A stretch of 64,000 nucleotides of DNA from Pontibacter coccineus (GCF_030546575.1 NZ_JAUOTN010000003.1:124001-188000); one strand, 5' to 3'; counted from the stretch's first letter, positions 36,868-46,887 are shown. A program made the numbers and translations. Notes: generated by a model from the letters alone, not told the origin.

Positions 36868-39471
36868 TTATTTGTCAGATTTATCACCGTCGCCGGACGA
36901 CTTGGTTGGTTCGGTCTCTTCCTCTTCTCCGTCGTTGGCCATGCCTTTGTTCTTTTTGCCATTGCCTTTTTTCGACGCGAAAGTAAGTTTCTCTTCACCT
37001 TCCTTGTAGTCCACCATCATGGTGTCGCCCTGCGCTATCTCGGCTTTCAGTATCTCCTCCGCAATCGGGTCTTCGATATATTTCTGAATAGCACGGTTCA
37101 GCGGACGCGCACCATACTTCGGATCGTAGCCTTTCTCAGCCACGAAGTCCTTCGCTTTGCTGGTGAGCTCGATCTTGTAGCCCAGGGACTCGATGCGCTT
37201 GAACAGCTTGCCAAGCGACAGCTCGATGATCTTGTGCATGTCCTCACGACCAAGTGAGTTGAACACGATCACGTCATCCAGACGGTTGAGGAACTCTGGC
37301 GAGAACGTCTTCTTCAGAGCGCTTGCAATCGTGCCTTTCATAATCTCGTCCACGTTGTCCTGCTTGGTCTTAGACATGAAACCGATACCGGCTCCGAAGT
37401 CCTGCAGGTCGCGTGCACCGATGTTGGAGGTCATGATGATGATCGTGTTTCGGAAGTCCACCTTGCGGCCCAGACCATCCGTCAGGATACCATCGTCGAG
37501 CACCTGCAGGAGCAGGTTGTACACATCCGGGTGCGCTTTCTCGATCTCGTCGAGCAGTACCACCGAATAAGGCTTGCGGCGGATCTTCTCCGTCAGCTGA
37601 CCACCTTCTTCGTAGCCCACATAGCCCGGAGGCGCTCCCACGAGGCGAGATACGCTGAATTTCTCCATGTACTCGCTCATGTCGATACGCACCAGCGCGT
37701 CGTCTTTGTCGAACAGGTAAGTGGCCAGCACTTTGGCGAGCTCCGTTTTACCTACACCAGTCGGGCCCAGGAACACGAACGAACCAATCGGCTTCTTCGG
37801 ATCTTTCAAACCAACGCGCGTACGCTGAATGGCTTTCACCAATTGCTTAATGGCTTTTTCCTGACCAATCACTTTACCGCTCAGTTCATCGGCCATGTTC
37901 AACAGCTTCTGACCTTCGTTCTGGGCGATACGCTTCACCGGTATACCTGTCATCATGGCAATAACCTCTGCCACATTTTCCTCTTTTACCGAATAGCGCT
38001 TCTTCTTGGTCTCTTCTTCCCAGTTCTTTTTCGCTGTATCAAGCTGGTCAATCAGTTTTTTCTCTTTGTCGCGCAGTTGGGCAGCCTCTTCGTATTTCTG
38101 GCTCTTCACCACGCGGTTTTTCTCTACCTTGATGTTCTCAATCTGCTCTTCGAGCTTCAGGATATCATCCGGCACCACAATGTTGTTGATGTGCACGCGC
38201 GCACCGGCCTCGTCAAGCACGTCAATCGCCTTGTCTGGCAGGAAGCGGTCACTCATGTAACGGTCACTGAACTTTACGCAAGCCTCAATCGCTTTGTCGG
38301 TGTAGTTCACGTGGTGGTGATCCTGGTACTTATCCTTGATGTTGTGCAGGATCTCGATTGTCTCTTCCGGCGTGGTAGGGTCTACCATTACGATCTGGAA
38401 ACGACGGGCCAGGGCACCATCTTTTTCAATATACTGGCGGTACTCGTCCAGTGTCGTTGCGCCGATGCATTGTATCTCGCCACGGGCAAGCGCAGGCTTG
38501 AACATGTTGGAGGCGTCCAGCGAACCGGAAGCGCCACCGGCACCCACAATCGTGTGCAACTCGTCAATGAACAGGATCACGTCCGGAGACTTCTCGAGCT
38601 CGTTCATCACGGCTTTCATACGCTCCTCAAACTGGCCACGGTATTTTGTACCGGCTACCAGCGAGGCCAGATCCAGGGTTACCACACGCTTGTTGAAAAG
38701 CACGCGGCTTACCTTTTTCTGCACAATGCGCAGGGCAAGTCCTTCAGCTATAGCTGTTTTACCTACACCCGGCTCACCGATCAGGATCGGGTTGTTCTTC
38801 TTGCGGCGGCTCAGTACCTGGGCCACGCGTTCGATTTCTTTTTCACGGCCCACAATCGGGTCGAGCTTGTCGTCTTCTGCCAGTTTGGTCAGGTCGCGAC
38901 CAAAGTTGTCGAGCACCGGGGTGCGCGATTTTTCGCCGGGCTTCTTGCTCGAGCTGCTGCCAGCGCGTGAAGAAGAACCAAACAGTTTGTCAGAATCATC
39001 ATTATCGTCTGTGTCAGACGAGGCCAGTGGATTATTGCTGTGATAATCCAAGGAGTCTCTTATCGCTTCGTAGTTCACGTTGAATTTCGCTAGGATTTGT
39101 GAAGAAATATTGTCCTCATCCCGAAGGATGGATAATAAGAGATGTTCAGTACCTATTATATCACTCTTGAAGATCTTGGCCTCCAGATAAGTAATTTTAA
39201 GCACCTTCTCAGTTTGCTTGGTAAGCGGGATGCTGCCGGTGATGTTGCTGTTCTGAGAAGCGGTGTTTCGTGTAGCCTGCTCCAAAGCGTACTTCAGTTC
39301 ATCTATCGAAACGCCGAGCTTCTTCAGCAGGGCGATGGCAGTTCCTTCTCCTTCCCGGATCATGCCCAACACCAGATGCTCAGTGCCAATATAGTCATGT
39401 CCAAGACGGATAGCTTCCTCACGGCTGAGTGAGATCACCTCTTTCACTCTGTTCGAGAATTTAGCTTCCAT
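36868..39471 (-). CDS. clpC: ClpC-type AAA+ unfoldase
   Basis: The 867-residue protein has a Clp N-domain with two repeats (residues 1-145, [17 protein letters not shown] and [16 protein letters not shown]). D1 has Walker A GEPGVGKT and [10 protein letters not shown] middle UVR-like coiled region ([18 protein letters not shown]) marks ClpC, and D2 has GPTGVGKT and [14 protein letters not shown]. It feeds substrates to ClpP. A Ser-rich linker separates N-domain and D1, and the last 30 residues are an acidic, Lys-rich disordered tail. Only one TATACCT word occurs in 2.6 kb of this gene, fewer than the core average. Confidence 0.96.
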   Translation of the reverse strand: MEAKFSNRVKEVISLSREEAIRLGHDYIGTEHLVLGMIREGEGTAIALLKKLGVSIDELKYALEQATRNTASQNSNITGSIPLTKQTEKVLKITYLEAKIFKSDIIGTEHLLLSILRDEDNISSQILAKFNVNYEAIRDSLDYHSNNPLASSDTDDNDDSDKLFGSSSRAGSSSSKKPGEKSRTPVLDNFGRDLTKLAEDDKLDPIVGREKEIERVAQVLSRRKKNNPILIGEPGVGKTAIAEGLALRIVQKKVSRVLFNKRVVTLDLASLVAGTKYRGQFEERMKAVMNELEKSPDVILFIDELHTIVGAGGASGSLDASNMFKPALARGEIQCIGATTLDEYRQYIEKDGALARRFQIVMVDPTTPEETIEILHNIKDKYQDHHHVNYTDKAIEACVKFSDRYMSDRFLPDKAIDVLDEAGARVHINNIVVPDDILKLEEQIENIKVEKNRVVKSQKYEEAAQLRDKEKKLIDQLDTAKKNWEEETKKKRYSVKEENVAEVIAMMTGIPVKRIAQNEGQKLLNMADELSGKVIGQEKAIKQLVKAIQRTRVGLKDPKKPIGSFVFLGPTGVGKTELAKVLATYLFDKDDALVRIDMSEYMEKFSVSRLVGAPPGYVGYEEGGQLTEKIRRKPYSVVLLDEIEKAHPDVYNLLLQVLDDGILTDGLGRKVDFRNTIIIMTSNIGARDLQDFGAGIGFMSKTKQDNVDEIMKGTIASALKKTFSPEFLNRLDDVIVFNSLGREDMHKIIELSLGKLFKRIESLGYKIELTSKAKDFVAEKGYDPKYGARPLNRAIQKYIEDPIAEEILKAEIAQGDTMMVDYKEGEEKLTFASKKGNGKKNKGMANDGEEEETEPTKSSGDGDKSDK

Positions 39472-39588
39472 GTATACTCTTTAAAAAAATGTAAAGGTCT
39501 AAAAATGTTGTAACTCGTTGAGGCTAACAGGAAAAGCCCCTGATTGTTAACAAGCCCGAGTCAGCAAAGGTTTAGTTTTGCCGGGGCA

Positions 39589-40173
39589 TTATTGTAAGTA
39601 GGAAAGCGACTTCGGACCCTGTGTGAACAACAAGTCAATTATACTAAGGTCTTGTACAAATTGTTTGCCAAATACTTGTGTATAGGGTTGTACGTACAAG
39701 TTGTCAGGAATGATTTTAGGATGTATCCTATTTCTGAGATCGAGCACCCCCTCCGGTTGCGCTGTTTGAAAACTGTCTGTGAAGGCTATTGGCCGATCCA
39801 GTTTCAGAAATTTAAGATAAAGCCGCAATAAATCAACGTTCAGGTCAAATAAATATTTCGGCTGCCGCTCATATACGTCTTTCAGGTAGTCACTGTAAAA
39901 TTCAAAATAAGGCGCCCGTCCGTAGGCCGCCTGTATCGTGCGCCAGTGCACGTTGTACCATTTCTGACTGTAGTCAATCTCGATCTCCGTGATCAGCGTC
40001 TTGTCCTTGCTGTTGCCCCGCAGCACCGGCACGCTCAGCGGCATCATGCCCTGCGCCGTGAGCACATGGCAACGGCTGCGGTAGCTCTGCTTTACGTAGT
40101 TTTCGTGATTTTCTATCAACAAACCATCCGCCCGCAGCGCCTGCGCGAAGTACTGGATGGGCGGGTGGTACAT
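39589..40173 (-). CDS. WbqC family protein
   Basis: The 194-residue protein starts MYHPPIQYFAQALRADG, close to the WbqC opening (PxYxPxxxYF), and contains SYRSRCHVLTAQGMMPLSVPV and KWYNVHWRTIQAAYGRAPYFEFY, both typical. WbqC-like proteins occur in polysaccharide gene clusters and, in Bacteroidota, as isolated genes; the reaction is not established. The ATG at 40173 is used rather than a TTG at 40194. Confidence 0.85.
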   Translation of the reverse strand: MYHPPIQYFAQALRADGLLIENHENYVKQSYRSRCHVLTAQGMMPLSVPVLRGNSKDKTLITEIEIDYSQKWYNVHWRTIQAAYGRAPYFEFYSDYLKDVYERQPKYLFDLNVDLLRLYLKFLKLDRPIAFTDSFQTAQPEGVLDLRNRIHPKIIPDNLYVQPYTQVFGKQFVQDLSIIDLLFTQGPKSLSYLQ

Positions 40174-40407
40174 GGTTTCGGTTAGTAATAGCAAGCTATT
40201 ATAGTTAAGAGTTAAAAGTTAATGTCGTATCAGGTAGAACGAATCAAATAGCAAGACTTCTCAGACAAAAGACTTTCCACACAGGTATAGCTCTTTTCTT
40301 AAAAGTCCATAGTCCATTATCAAGTGCTCTTTGAAGGGGTCGTGCTACTTGGTACGTGTGTCGTGATACGTTAAAAGTGATTCGCGAAATAAGCACGATT
40401 TCTTTAA

Positions 40408-40438
40408 TTTCATAATGCAGGTATAGGTTGTACCTTTG
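40408..40438 (+). promoter_or_regulatory. Promoter-like sequence abutting the acyltransferase start
   Basis: TTT at 40408-40410 and TACCTTTG at 40431-40438, 20 bases apart, fit the Bacteroidota pattern. The proposed GTG start is only 17 bases past the box, implying a very short leader. AGGTATA overlaps the spacer. Confidence 0.45.
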
Positions 40439-40454
40439 CAGTCGACTTATACCT

Positions 40455-41357
40455 GTGAAGAAATCCCCGAACATATCTGCGCTTTATTACCCGCTGTGGT
40501 GGCTGCTCAAAGGCCTGTCTTTGCTGCCGCTGCCTGTGCTATACCTGCTCGCCGACTTTTTGTTTGTGCTCGTGTATTACGTGATCGGCTACCGCAAAAA
40601 GGTCGTGCTGCAAAACCTGCGAAATTCCTTCCCTGAAAAGCCAGAACAGGAGATAAAAGGTATAGCCAGGGCCTTCTACCGGCAATTTCCGGACCTGATC
40701 GTGGAGATCCTGAAACTGGCCTCGATGGATGCACCCGAGTTGCGCAGTCGCATCGTGTTTTCCAACCAGGAAGTGCTCGATCAATTTGTACAGCAGGGAA
40801 AAACGGTCATTACCATGGGCTCGCACTCCGGCAACTGGGAGTGGGTGCTGCCGGCAGGTGCTGTACAATACGACTTTCCTGCAGAGGGTATATACAAGCG
40901 GATCAAAAATCAGTTCTTCGAAGAGTACATGTTTTACCTGCGCAGCCGTCTCGGTGCCCGTTTGATCGAGATGAAAGACACCATGCGCGACTTTGTGCGA
41001 AACAAGAAGACCCCGCGCGTGGTGGCCATGCTCTCAGACCAGACGCCTCCTTACGGCGAGATACAGTTCTGGACAACCTTCCTCCATCAGGATACACCTT
41101 TCTTTGTCGGGGCCGAGAAGCTGGCGCATGCCTTTGGCTGCCCCGTGCTTTTCCTGGATGTGGATCGCATCAAGCGTGGTCACTATCGCCTTACGTTTGA
41201 GGTACTGTCCGACGGCAGCAGCAAACCCGAAGAAGGCACTTTCCCGGTTACCGAAGCCTTCGCCCGCAAGCTCGAGGCCTCTATCCGCCGTAACCCCGCC
41301 AATTACCTCTGGACCCATAAGCGCTGGAAACACAAGCGGCCGCAGGTCGTGAGTTAA
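40455..41357 (+). CDS. Lipid A biosynthesis acyltransferase (LpxL/HtrB family)
   Basis: The roughly 300-residue protein has an N-terminal membrane anchor (LLPLPVLYLLADFLFVLVYY). The acyltransferase core includes MGSHSGNWEW (HxxxxD/E-type motif, here His-Ser-Gly-Asn-Trp-Glu), EGIYKRIKN, SDQTPP and FFVGAEKLAHAFGCPVLF. It adds secondary acyl chains to lipid A at the inner membrane. The start is taken as GTG at 40455 (KKSPNISALYYPLWW); the longer frame from TTG 40428 would overlap the promoter box. Confidence 0.88.
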   Translation: MKKSPNISALYYPLWWLLKGLSLLPLPVLYLLADFLFVLVYYVIGYRKKVVLQNLRNSFPEKPEQEIKGIARAFYRQFPDLIVEILKLASMDAPELRSRIVFSNQEVLDQFVQQGKTVITMGSHSGNWEWVLPAGAVQYDFPAEGIYKRIKNQFFEEYMFYLRSRLGARLIEMKDTMRDFVRNKKTPRVVAMLSDQTPPYGEIQFWTTFLHQDTPFFVGAEKLAHAFGCPVLFLDVDRIKRGHYRLTFEVLSDGSSKPEEGTFPVTEAFARKLEASIRRNPANYLWTHKRWKHKRPQVVS

Positions 41358-41407
41358 AAAAGTAGAAGGTCAACTTTCTCCCTTCTTAACTTCCAAACTT
41401 CCTAACT

Positions 41408-42034
41408 CTACAGGTATTCCTCAATATCTCCCGCGCCTTCGCGAAGCACTTCAAAATTATTGGCGACGTCTATGACAGTAGAGGCGATGTTGTTGCCGGG
41501 ACCACCATCGATAACGGCATCTACCAGGTTGCGGTACTTCTCATAGATCAGTTCCGGATCGGTGCTGTACTCCAGCACTTCGTCTTCGTCGCGGATGGAA
41601 GTGGAAAGGATCGGGTTACCGAGCTCCTGCACGAGCGCCAAAGCTATTTTGTTGTCGGGCACGCGTATACCTACCGTTTTCTTTTTGCTGCCCGCGTAGC
41701 GCGGCACGCGGCTGCTGGCATCGAGAACGAAAGTGAAGGGGCCGGGCAGTGCCTTTTTCATCACCTTATAAGTCGGCGTGTCGATCTTGGCATAATCGGA
41801 GATGTGCGTGAGGTCGGAGCAAATGAAGGAAAGGTTCACCTTGTCCGGCTTCACGCCTTTGATCTGGCAGACGCGCTCTACCGCCCTGGTGTTGTGGATG
41901 TCGCAGCCGAGGCCGTAGATGGTATCGGTCGGGTAGATGATCACACCGCCGTTGCGCAGGATCTCGACTGCTTCCTGTATCTTTTTGGGCTGTGGATTGT
42001 CCGGATGTATCTGGATGAAAACGGCGTTGGGCAT
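41408..42034 (-). CDS. Threonylcarbamoyl-AMP synthase (Sua5/YrdC family)
   Basis: The 208-residue protein is a YrdC domain: LRNGGVIIYPTDTIYGLGCDI near residue 28, the KxR-type region IKGVKPDKVNLSFIC, ALPGPFTFVLDAS and KKTVGIRVPDN. It makes threonylcarbamoyl-AMP for the t6A37 tRNA modification. The C-terminus has STVIDVANNFEVLREGAGD as in the YciO/YrdC group, so a YciO-type paralogue role is also possible. Confidence 0.88.
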   Translation of the reverse strand: MPNAVFIQIHPDNPQPKKIQEAVEILRNGGVIIYPTDTIYGLGCDIHNTRAVERVCQIKGVKPDKVNLSFICSDLTHISDYAKIDTPTYKVMKKALPGPFTFVLDASSRVPRYAGSKKKTVGIRVPDNKIALALVQELGNPILSTSIRDEDEVLEYSTDPELIYEKYRNLVDAVIDGGPGNNIASTVIDVANNFEVLREGAGDIEEYL

Positions 42035-42177
42035 AGTTTTATCGTGTAAAGTTGAACATTAGGTAGGACATACTGATTAAAAGCCCGCTGCGTTGCAGGT
42101 ATAGCCCTGCAGACGAGTGAATGGGCGGCTTCTAACAGATGAAGTTTCAAAATTAGTCAGATAAGAAAGATTAGTGT

Positions 42178-42185
42178 TATTTTTG
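42178..42185 (+). promoter_or_regulatory. -7 box upstream of mltG
   Basis: TATTTTTG matches TAnnTTTG about 60 bases before the mltG ATG. A good -33 partner is not seen. Confidence 0.35.
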
Positions 42186-42244
42186 TAGCCTAAACTATAC
42201 AGGTTCGGAACCAGATACCCTTTTCCGGGCTTATTACTTACATT

Positions 42245-43315
42245 ATGGCTAACGAAGTCACCCCACGCAGACGCGTCAAGAAAGAGAAAAGTATGTTGCT
42301 ACCCGGCATTGTCGTGCTGGTGCTGTTCCTGTTTGTGAGCTTTTCCTATTATGCCTACCAGATCGTGTACACGGCCAACGTGGACACCAAAGGGCAGGAC
42401 ACCTATGTCTATATCCCGACCGGCGCCAGCTACGAGCAGGCCCTCGACTCAGTGGAGGCCACCGGCACCATCATCGATCGCCTGTCGCTGCGTTTCATGG
42501 CCAAGCTCATGGACTACGACGAACTGGTAAAGCCAGGCAGGTATAAGATCGAGAACGGCTGGGGCAACCGCCAACTCATCGGCATACTGCGCCTGGGCGA
42601 GCAGGCACCGCTCAAGCTTACGTTCAACAACATCCGGCTCCGCAGCCAACTGGCCGAAAAACTGGCCGCAGCCGTAGAGCCTTCTACTGAGGAGATCGAC
42701 AGCCTGCTCAACGACCAGGAATACTTGCAGACGCTCGGTTTCGACACGACCACGGTGGTAAGCATGTTTATACCTAATACCTACGAGGTATATTGGACTA
42801 TCACGGCACCGGAACTCATGCAGCGCATGAAGACCGAATACGACCGCTTCTGGACTGCCGAGCGTAAAGCAAAAGCCGAAAAAATGGGGCTTTCTCCGAA
42901 GGAGGTATCCACGCTAGCCTCCATCGTGCAGGCTGAGACGATCAAGAACGATGAGAAGCCGCGTGTGGCCGGCGTATACCTGAACCGTCTGCAGAAAGGG
43001 ATGAAGCTGGAGGCCGACCCAACCGTGGTCTACGCTGTGCGCGACTTCACGATTCGAAGGGTGCTCAACGTGCACTTGCAGCACGACTCGCCTTACAACA
43101 CGTACCGCTATGCTGGCCTGCCTCCGGGCCCGATCAACGTGCCGGATATCTCCAGCATCGACGCGGTACTCAATCCGGAGGCGCACAAGTACATCTACTT
43201 CTGCGCTAAGGAAGACTTCTCCGGTTACCACAGCTTTGCCGTTACGCACGCCGAGCACATTGCCAACGCCCGCCGCTACCAGCGAGCACTGACAGAGCGG
43301 AATATTTTGAAGTAA
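42245..43315 (+). CDS. mltG: Endolytic murein transglycosylase MltG
   Basis: The 356-residue protein has a basic N-terminus, one membrane span (about 18-40), a LysM-like region (VYIPTGASYEQALDSV and following) and the YceG catalytic domain. The catalytic Glu is Glu231 in LASIVQAETIK, followed by VAGVYLNRLQKGMKLEADPTVVYA (in part) and YAGLPPGPINVPD. It cuts nascent glycan strands in the periplasm. Three TATACCT/AGGTATA words lie inside the gene. Confidence 0.95.
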   Translation: MANEVTPRRRVKKEKSMLLPGIVVLVLFLFVSFSYYAYQIVYTANVDTKGQDTYVYIPTGASYEQALDSVEATGTIIDRLSLRFMAKLMDYDELVKPGRYKIENGWGNRQLIGILRLGEQAPLKLTFNNIRLRSQLAEKLAAAVEPSTEEIDSLLNDQEYLQTLGFDTTTVVSMFIPNTYEVYWTITAPELMQRMKTEYDRFWTAERKAKAEKMGLSPKEVSTLASIVQAETIKNDEKPRVAGVYLNRLQKGMKLEADPTVVYAVRDFTIRRVLNVHLQHDSPYNTYRYAGLPPGPINVPDISSIDAVLNPEAHKYIYFCAKEDFSGYHSFAVTHAEHIANARRYQRALTERNILK

Positions 43316-43336
43316 ATTGTTTAATTGCTGCATTGT

Positions 43337-43410
43337 TAAATGGTTGGTCTGCAGGAGATATTCACTGTGAGAATATAAACCATTTAACAATTTAACCATC
43401 CAACCATTTA
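43337..43410. repeat. Inverted repeat before the thioesterase gene
   Basis: TAAATGGTTGG at 43337-43347 is the exact inverse of CCAACCATTTA at 43400-43410, and a third AACCATTTA lies at 43378-43386. The set ends five bases before the next ATG, so it could be an operator or a hairpin covering the start. Confidence 0.5.
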
Positions 43411-43414
43411 CATA

Positions 43415-43828
43415 ATGTTCGAATCAGAAGTACAGATACGCGTGCGCTACGCCGAGACCGACCAGATGGGCTACGTCTATTATGGCAACTATGCGGCTTA
43501 CTACGAGGTGGCCCGTACCGAGGTGTTCAGAAGACTGGGTATACACTACAAGGAGATGGAAGCGACCGGTACGATGATGCCGGTGCTGGAGCTCAAGTGC
43601 AAGTATATCCGGCCGGCCAAGTACGATGATCTGCTGACGATCAAGCTCTTTCTAAAGCACAAGCCGCACGGCTCGCGTATAAAGTTTGAGTACGAGGTGT
43701 ATAACGAGGAGCAGACGCTGCTGAACGTGGGCGAAACCACCATGGTGTTTGTGGACATGAAGTCAGGGCGCCCGACGGCTATACCTGCGCTCATACACCA
43801 GAAGTTGGACGGATACTATAGCGAATGA
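43415..43828 (+). CDS. Acyl-CoA thioesterase, 4HBT/YbgC-like
   Basis: The 137-residue hotdog-fold protein shows RVRYAETDQMGYVYYGNYAAYYEVART, a 4HBT active-site stretch (read in part; the key Asp is in ETDQMG), and ELKCKYIRPAKYDDLLTI. It should hydrolyse short or aromatic acyl-CoA or acyl-ACP esters. Its stop overlaps the ATG of the BrkB-like gene by four bases (ATGA). Confidence 0.9.
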   Translation: MFESEVQIRVRYAETDQMGYVYYGNYAAYYEVARTEVFRRLGIHYKEMEATGTMMPVLELKCKYIRPAKYDDLLTIKLFLKHKPHGSRIKFEYEVYNEEQTLLNVGETTMVFVDMKSGRPTAIPALIHQKLDGYYSE

Positions 43829-44799
43829 GGCTGAACCAGCAATACCTGAAGCGCCGCAGGGCGTATCGCAAATTCATTGTTTTCCTGAAGAGGTGGCGTT
43901 TCAACAACGGCCAGTCTTCGGTATACGAGGTGGCCGACGTGCTGCTGGGCGAACTCAGACTGGACTCCATTACCAAGCGCGCCTCTTACATGGCCTTCAA
44001 CTTTACACTGGCCATCTTCCCGACCATCATCTTCCTCTTCACGCTTATACCCTACATGCCCAGCATCCTATCGCTGGACCTGGGGGAGAGCATCCTCAAC
44101 TTCCTGGCTGATTTCCTGCCTGAGGAGATGTATACCGTGGCCTATGGCACCATCGACGACATTGTGAATAAACCACGCGGGGGACTGTTGTCCTTCGGTT
44201 TTTTGTTCGCCCTGATCCTATCCACCAACGGCATTATGTCTCTCATGGACGCCTTCGATAAAAAGTACCATACCTTTTACAAACGCCCATACCTTAAAAA
44301 GCGGGTGATTGCCACAGTACTGACCATTGCGCTTTCCTCTATCCTGTTTCTGGCCGTGGCGGCGATCTTCTTTGGGCAGTGGATACTCGATGTACTGGTT
44401 TTCTACGAGATCGTGACTGAGAGCTATACCTATACCTTGATCGTGATGCTGAAGTACGTGGCCATTATCCTGCTTTTCCTGCTGGCCACGTCGCTGATCT
44501 ACTACTACGTGCCCGCTATCCAGGACAAGTGGCCTTTCATCTCGGCTGGTGCAGTGGTGGCGACCATCCTGATCTTCCTGGTGTCGATGATCTTTTCGCT
44601 CTACATCAGCGCCTTCGACACCTACAACAAGTTCTACGGCTCCATCGGGGCCCTCATCGGTCTTATGATCTGGCTGGACTTTGTGTCGATGATCCTGATC
44701 CTGGGCTTCGAGATCAATGTGAGCATCGACACCGTGACCAAGCGCCTCACCCGTAAGACGGCACAGAGTGCTGCCAAAGCTTCTTCGGCGGCGGCCTAA
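43825..44799 (+). CDS. YihY/BrkB family inner membrane protein
   Basis: The 324-residue protein has about six membrane spans (for example YMAFNFTLAIFPTIIFLFTL, GGLLSFGFLFALILSTNGIM, VATILIFLVSMIFSLYISAF). It also carries YNKFYGSIGALIGLMIWLDF, the most conserved YihY/BrkB segment. Transport or regulatory roles have been suggested for the family; none is proven. It is coupled to the thioesterase gene by ATGA overlap. The C-terminal tail is Ala/Ser/Lys-rich. Confidence 0.9.
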   Translation: MRLNQQYLKRRRAYRKFIVFLKRWRFNNGQSSVYEVADVLLGELRLDSITKRASYMAFNFTLAIFPTIIFLFTLIPYMPSILSLDLGESILNFLADFLPEEMYTVAYGTIDDIVNKPRGGLLSFGFLFALILSTNGIMSLMDAFDKKYHTFYKRPYLKKRVIATVLTIALSSILFLAVAAIFFGQWILDVLVFYEIVTESYTYTLIVMLKYVAIILLFLLATSLIYYYVPAIQDKWPFISAGAVVATILIFLVSMIFSLYISAFDTYNKFYGSIGALIGLMIWLDFVSMILILGFEINVSIDTVTKRLTRKTAQSAAKASSAAA

Positions 44800-44929
44800 G
44801 GTATAGCCGTCCCTTTAGCGATGCTTATTAATATAGCCTTTTCTATATTCTTCCGTGTTTAATACTTAACTTCGTATGGTGCCTTGCTTTGGATAGCAGG
44901 CAGAGAGTCCGGTTAAGCAATAAACAAGC

Positions 44930-46759
44930 ATGCCTTTATTAAATAATGTGTCGCTGCGACAGCTCTGGGTACGTGCGCAGCATACCTTCCTGCGGTTTCC
45001 GATGGTGCTGCTCTCAGCCGTTACGGGCACAGTCGCCGTGTTATACCTCATTGAACTCGAGTACGGATCAGATGAAAAGAGAGAATTTCTGGGAAAGCTC
45101 GTCTTTGTCAACTCTGCTGGCATCATCCTGTTCTTCACTTTAGAGCTTCTGGTAAGGAGGTACAGGCTTTCGCTGCAGGGCCGGTTTCTTACCTGGTTGG
45201 GGGGGACGCTGTTTCTGGTGCTGTACTACTTCATTTTGCCCGAAGAGTTGGAAGCAAAGCAGGTACTACGGCATCTGGCGCTTGTGTTGGCGTTGCACCT
45301 TGTAGCTTCCTATGCCATGTTCCTGAACCGCCGGGAGGAAAATGCCTTCTGGCAATTTAACAAGGCGCTGTTCCTGCGGGTACTCACATCGGCTCTATAC
45401 ACAGGGGTGCTCTACATTGGCCTGGTCATTGCCATCGTGGGGCTAAATCTGCTCTTTTCCATCAAAGTCAACGACAAGATCTACTTCGAACTATGGGTAG
45501 TTCTAGTTGGCGTTTTCAATACCTGGTTTTTCCTGGCCGGCGTGCCACTCAACACCCGGGGGCTGGAGCGTACAACCGATTATCCCAAAGGGCTAAAGGT
45601 GTTCACGCAATTCGTGCTGTTACCGCTTGTTACGCTATACCTGCTCATTCTCTATGCTTACCTGGGAAAGATCGTAGTGCAGTGGGAGTGGCCTTATGGG
45701 TGGGTATCGGTATTGGTGCTTAGTTTCTCTATTGCCGGTATCCTGTCGCTGTTGCTGATCCACCCGATCCGGAATAAAGCAGGCAATGCCTGGATGCAGA
45801 CTTTCTCTAGGTGGTTTTACCGGGCACTCTTTCCGCTTACCATCCTGCTGGCGCTGGCGATCTGGCGCAGGATCTCGGAGTATGGCATCACGGAGGAGCG
45901 GTATGTTGTGCTGGCACTGGCCATCTGGCTATTGGTGACGGTGTTGTATTTCCTTTTCAGCAAATCCAAAAATATCAAGTTTATACCTGTCACACTCAGC
46001 CTGATTGCACTACTAGCCGCATTTGGCCCGGTAAATATGTTTGTGGTGTCGGAGTGGAGCCAAGTTAGCCGCCTGCGCAGTCTGCTGCAGGAGCACGGGG
46101 TCATGCAGGAGGGTAAGGTTGTGCCTGCTGACAAACCGGTATCTCCAGAAGCCAGAGCGGAGATAAGCTCCATTGTTAACTACCTGTACAAGAACCATGG
46201 GTTTGATCGTTTGCAGGGCTGGTTTAAAACCGACTTGAAGCGTGAGTTTGAAAAGGCAACTGCTGATGCCGGAAGCGAGTGGGCCAGAAAATCGGTTGTT
46301 CGTGATAAATTGCTGGAACAGATGGGAGTTGAGGACACGGATGCTCCAAGAACGCCGGTGACCCGGAACTTCAGGTTTGTGCTGAATGGCTATGAATCCG
46401 AAGCTAAAAGTGAAGTTTATGCACTGGCTGGTTACGACTTTGCGGCTCAATTACTGCTAAGTCAAAGTATGAGTCGCCACGATCTAGAGCTCGGTGAATT
46501 CCCTCTCATTGTTTCTTTTGATGATAACACACTTACTTTCCGGTCGGAGGAGGAAACGCTGGATCTTGACCTGACCGGCATGCTGGAGAAGCTTCAGGAA
46601 AGAGAAGGAAATATTCGGGCCAAATCTGAATTAACCTCTACGCTGCGGGGAAGAGAGCTAAAACTGCAGGTCGTAGTGCAGGACATTAATGGTTCCCAAA
46701 GGAGAAAGGAATTTACAACACACGAAGTAAAGCTGCTCATATTTGTAAAGATTCGCTAG
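44930..46759 (+). CDS. DUF4153 multi-pass membrane protein
   Basis: The 609-residue protein has about eleven hydrophobic segments in its first 385 residues (such as FPMVLLSAVTGTVAVLYLIEL and VLYIGLVIAIVGLNLLFSI). A soluble C-terminal part of about 220 residues follows, with charged helices and a beta-like end. NTWFFLAGVPLN is a conserved DUF4153 element. Function is unknown. It lies 130 bases after the BrkB-like gene, alone, and ends 80 bases before the promoter of tRNA-Ser. Confidence 0.82.
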   Translation: MPLLNNVSLRQLWVRAQHTFLRFPMVLLSAVTGTVAVLYLIELEYGSDEKREFLGKLVFVNSAGIILFFTLELLVRRYRLSLQGRFLTWLGGTLFLVLYYFILPEELEAKQVLRHLALVLALHLVASYAMFLNRREENAFWQFNKALFLRVLTSALYTGVLYIGLVIAIVGLNLLFSIKVNDKIYFELWVVLVGVFNTWFFLAGVPLNTRGLERTTDYPKGLKVFTQFVLLPLVTLYLLILYAYLGKIVVQWEWPYGWVSVLVLSFSIAGILSLLLIHPIRNKAGNAWMQTFSRWFYRALFPLTILLALAIWRRISEYGITEERYVVLALAIWLLVTVLYFLFSKSKNIKFIPVTLSLIALLAAFGPVNMFVVSEWSQVSRLRSLLQEHGVMQEGKVVPADKPVSPEARAEISSIVNYLYKNHGFDRLQGWFKTDLKREFEKATADAGSEWARKSVVRDKLLEQMGVEDTDAPRTPVTRNFRFVLNGYESEAKSEVYALAGYDFAAQLLLSQSMSRHDLELGEFPLIVSFDDNTLTFRSEEETLDLDLTGMLEKLQEREGNIRAKSELTSTLRGRELKLQVVVQDINGSQRRKEFTTHEVKLLIFVKIR

Positions 46760-46840
46760 GAGAGCCAAAAAAAAATGCGCTTCAGAATCAGTTGCTTATA
46801 CCTTCGGCGCACAAACCGGCGAAAATTATTTGCGTATAGC

Positions 46841-46871
46841 TTTGAAAATTCAGTGCGGCACTATACTTTTG
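46841..46871 (+). promoter_or_regulatory. Consensus Bacteroidota promoter for tRNA-Ser
   Basis: TTTG at 46841-46844, a 19-base spacer and TACTTTTG at 46864-46871 match TTTG-N19-TAnnTTTG exactly, 17 bases before the tRNA 5' end. It is the cleanest promoter in the window. Confidence 0.8.
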
Positions 46872-46887
46872 TTCTCGATTCAATTAC

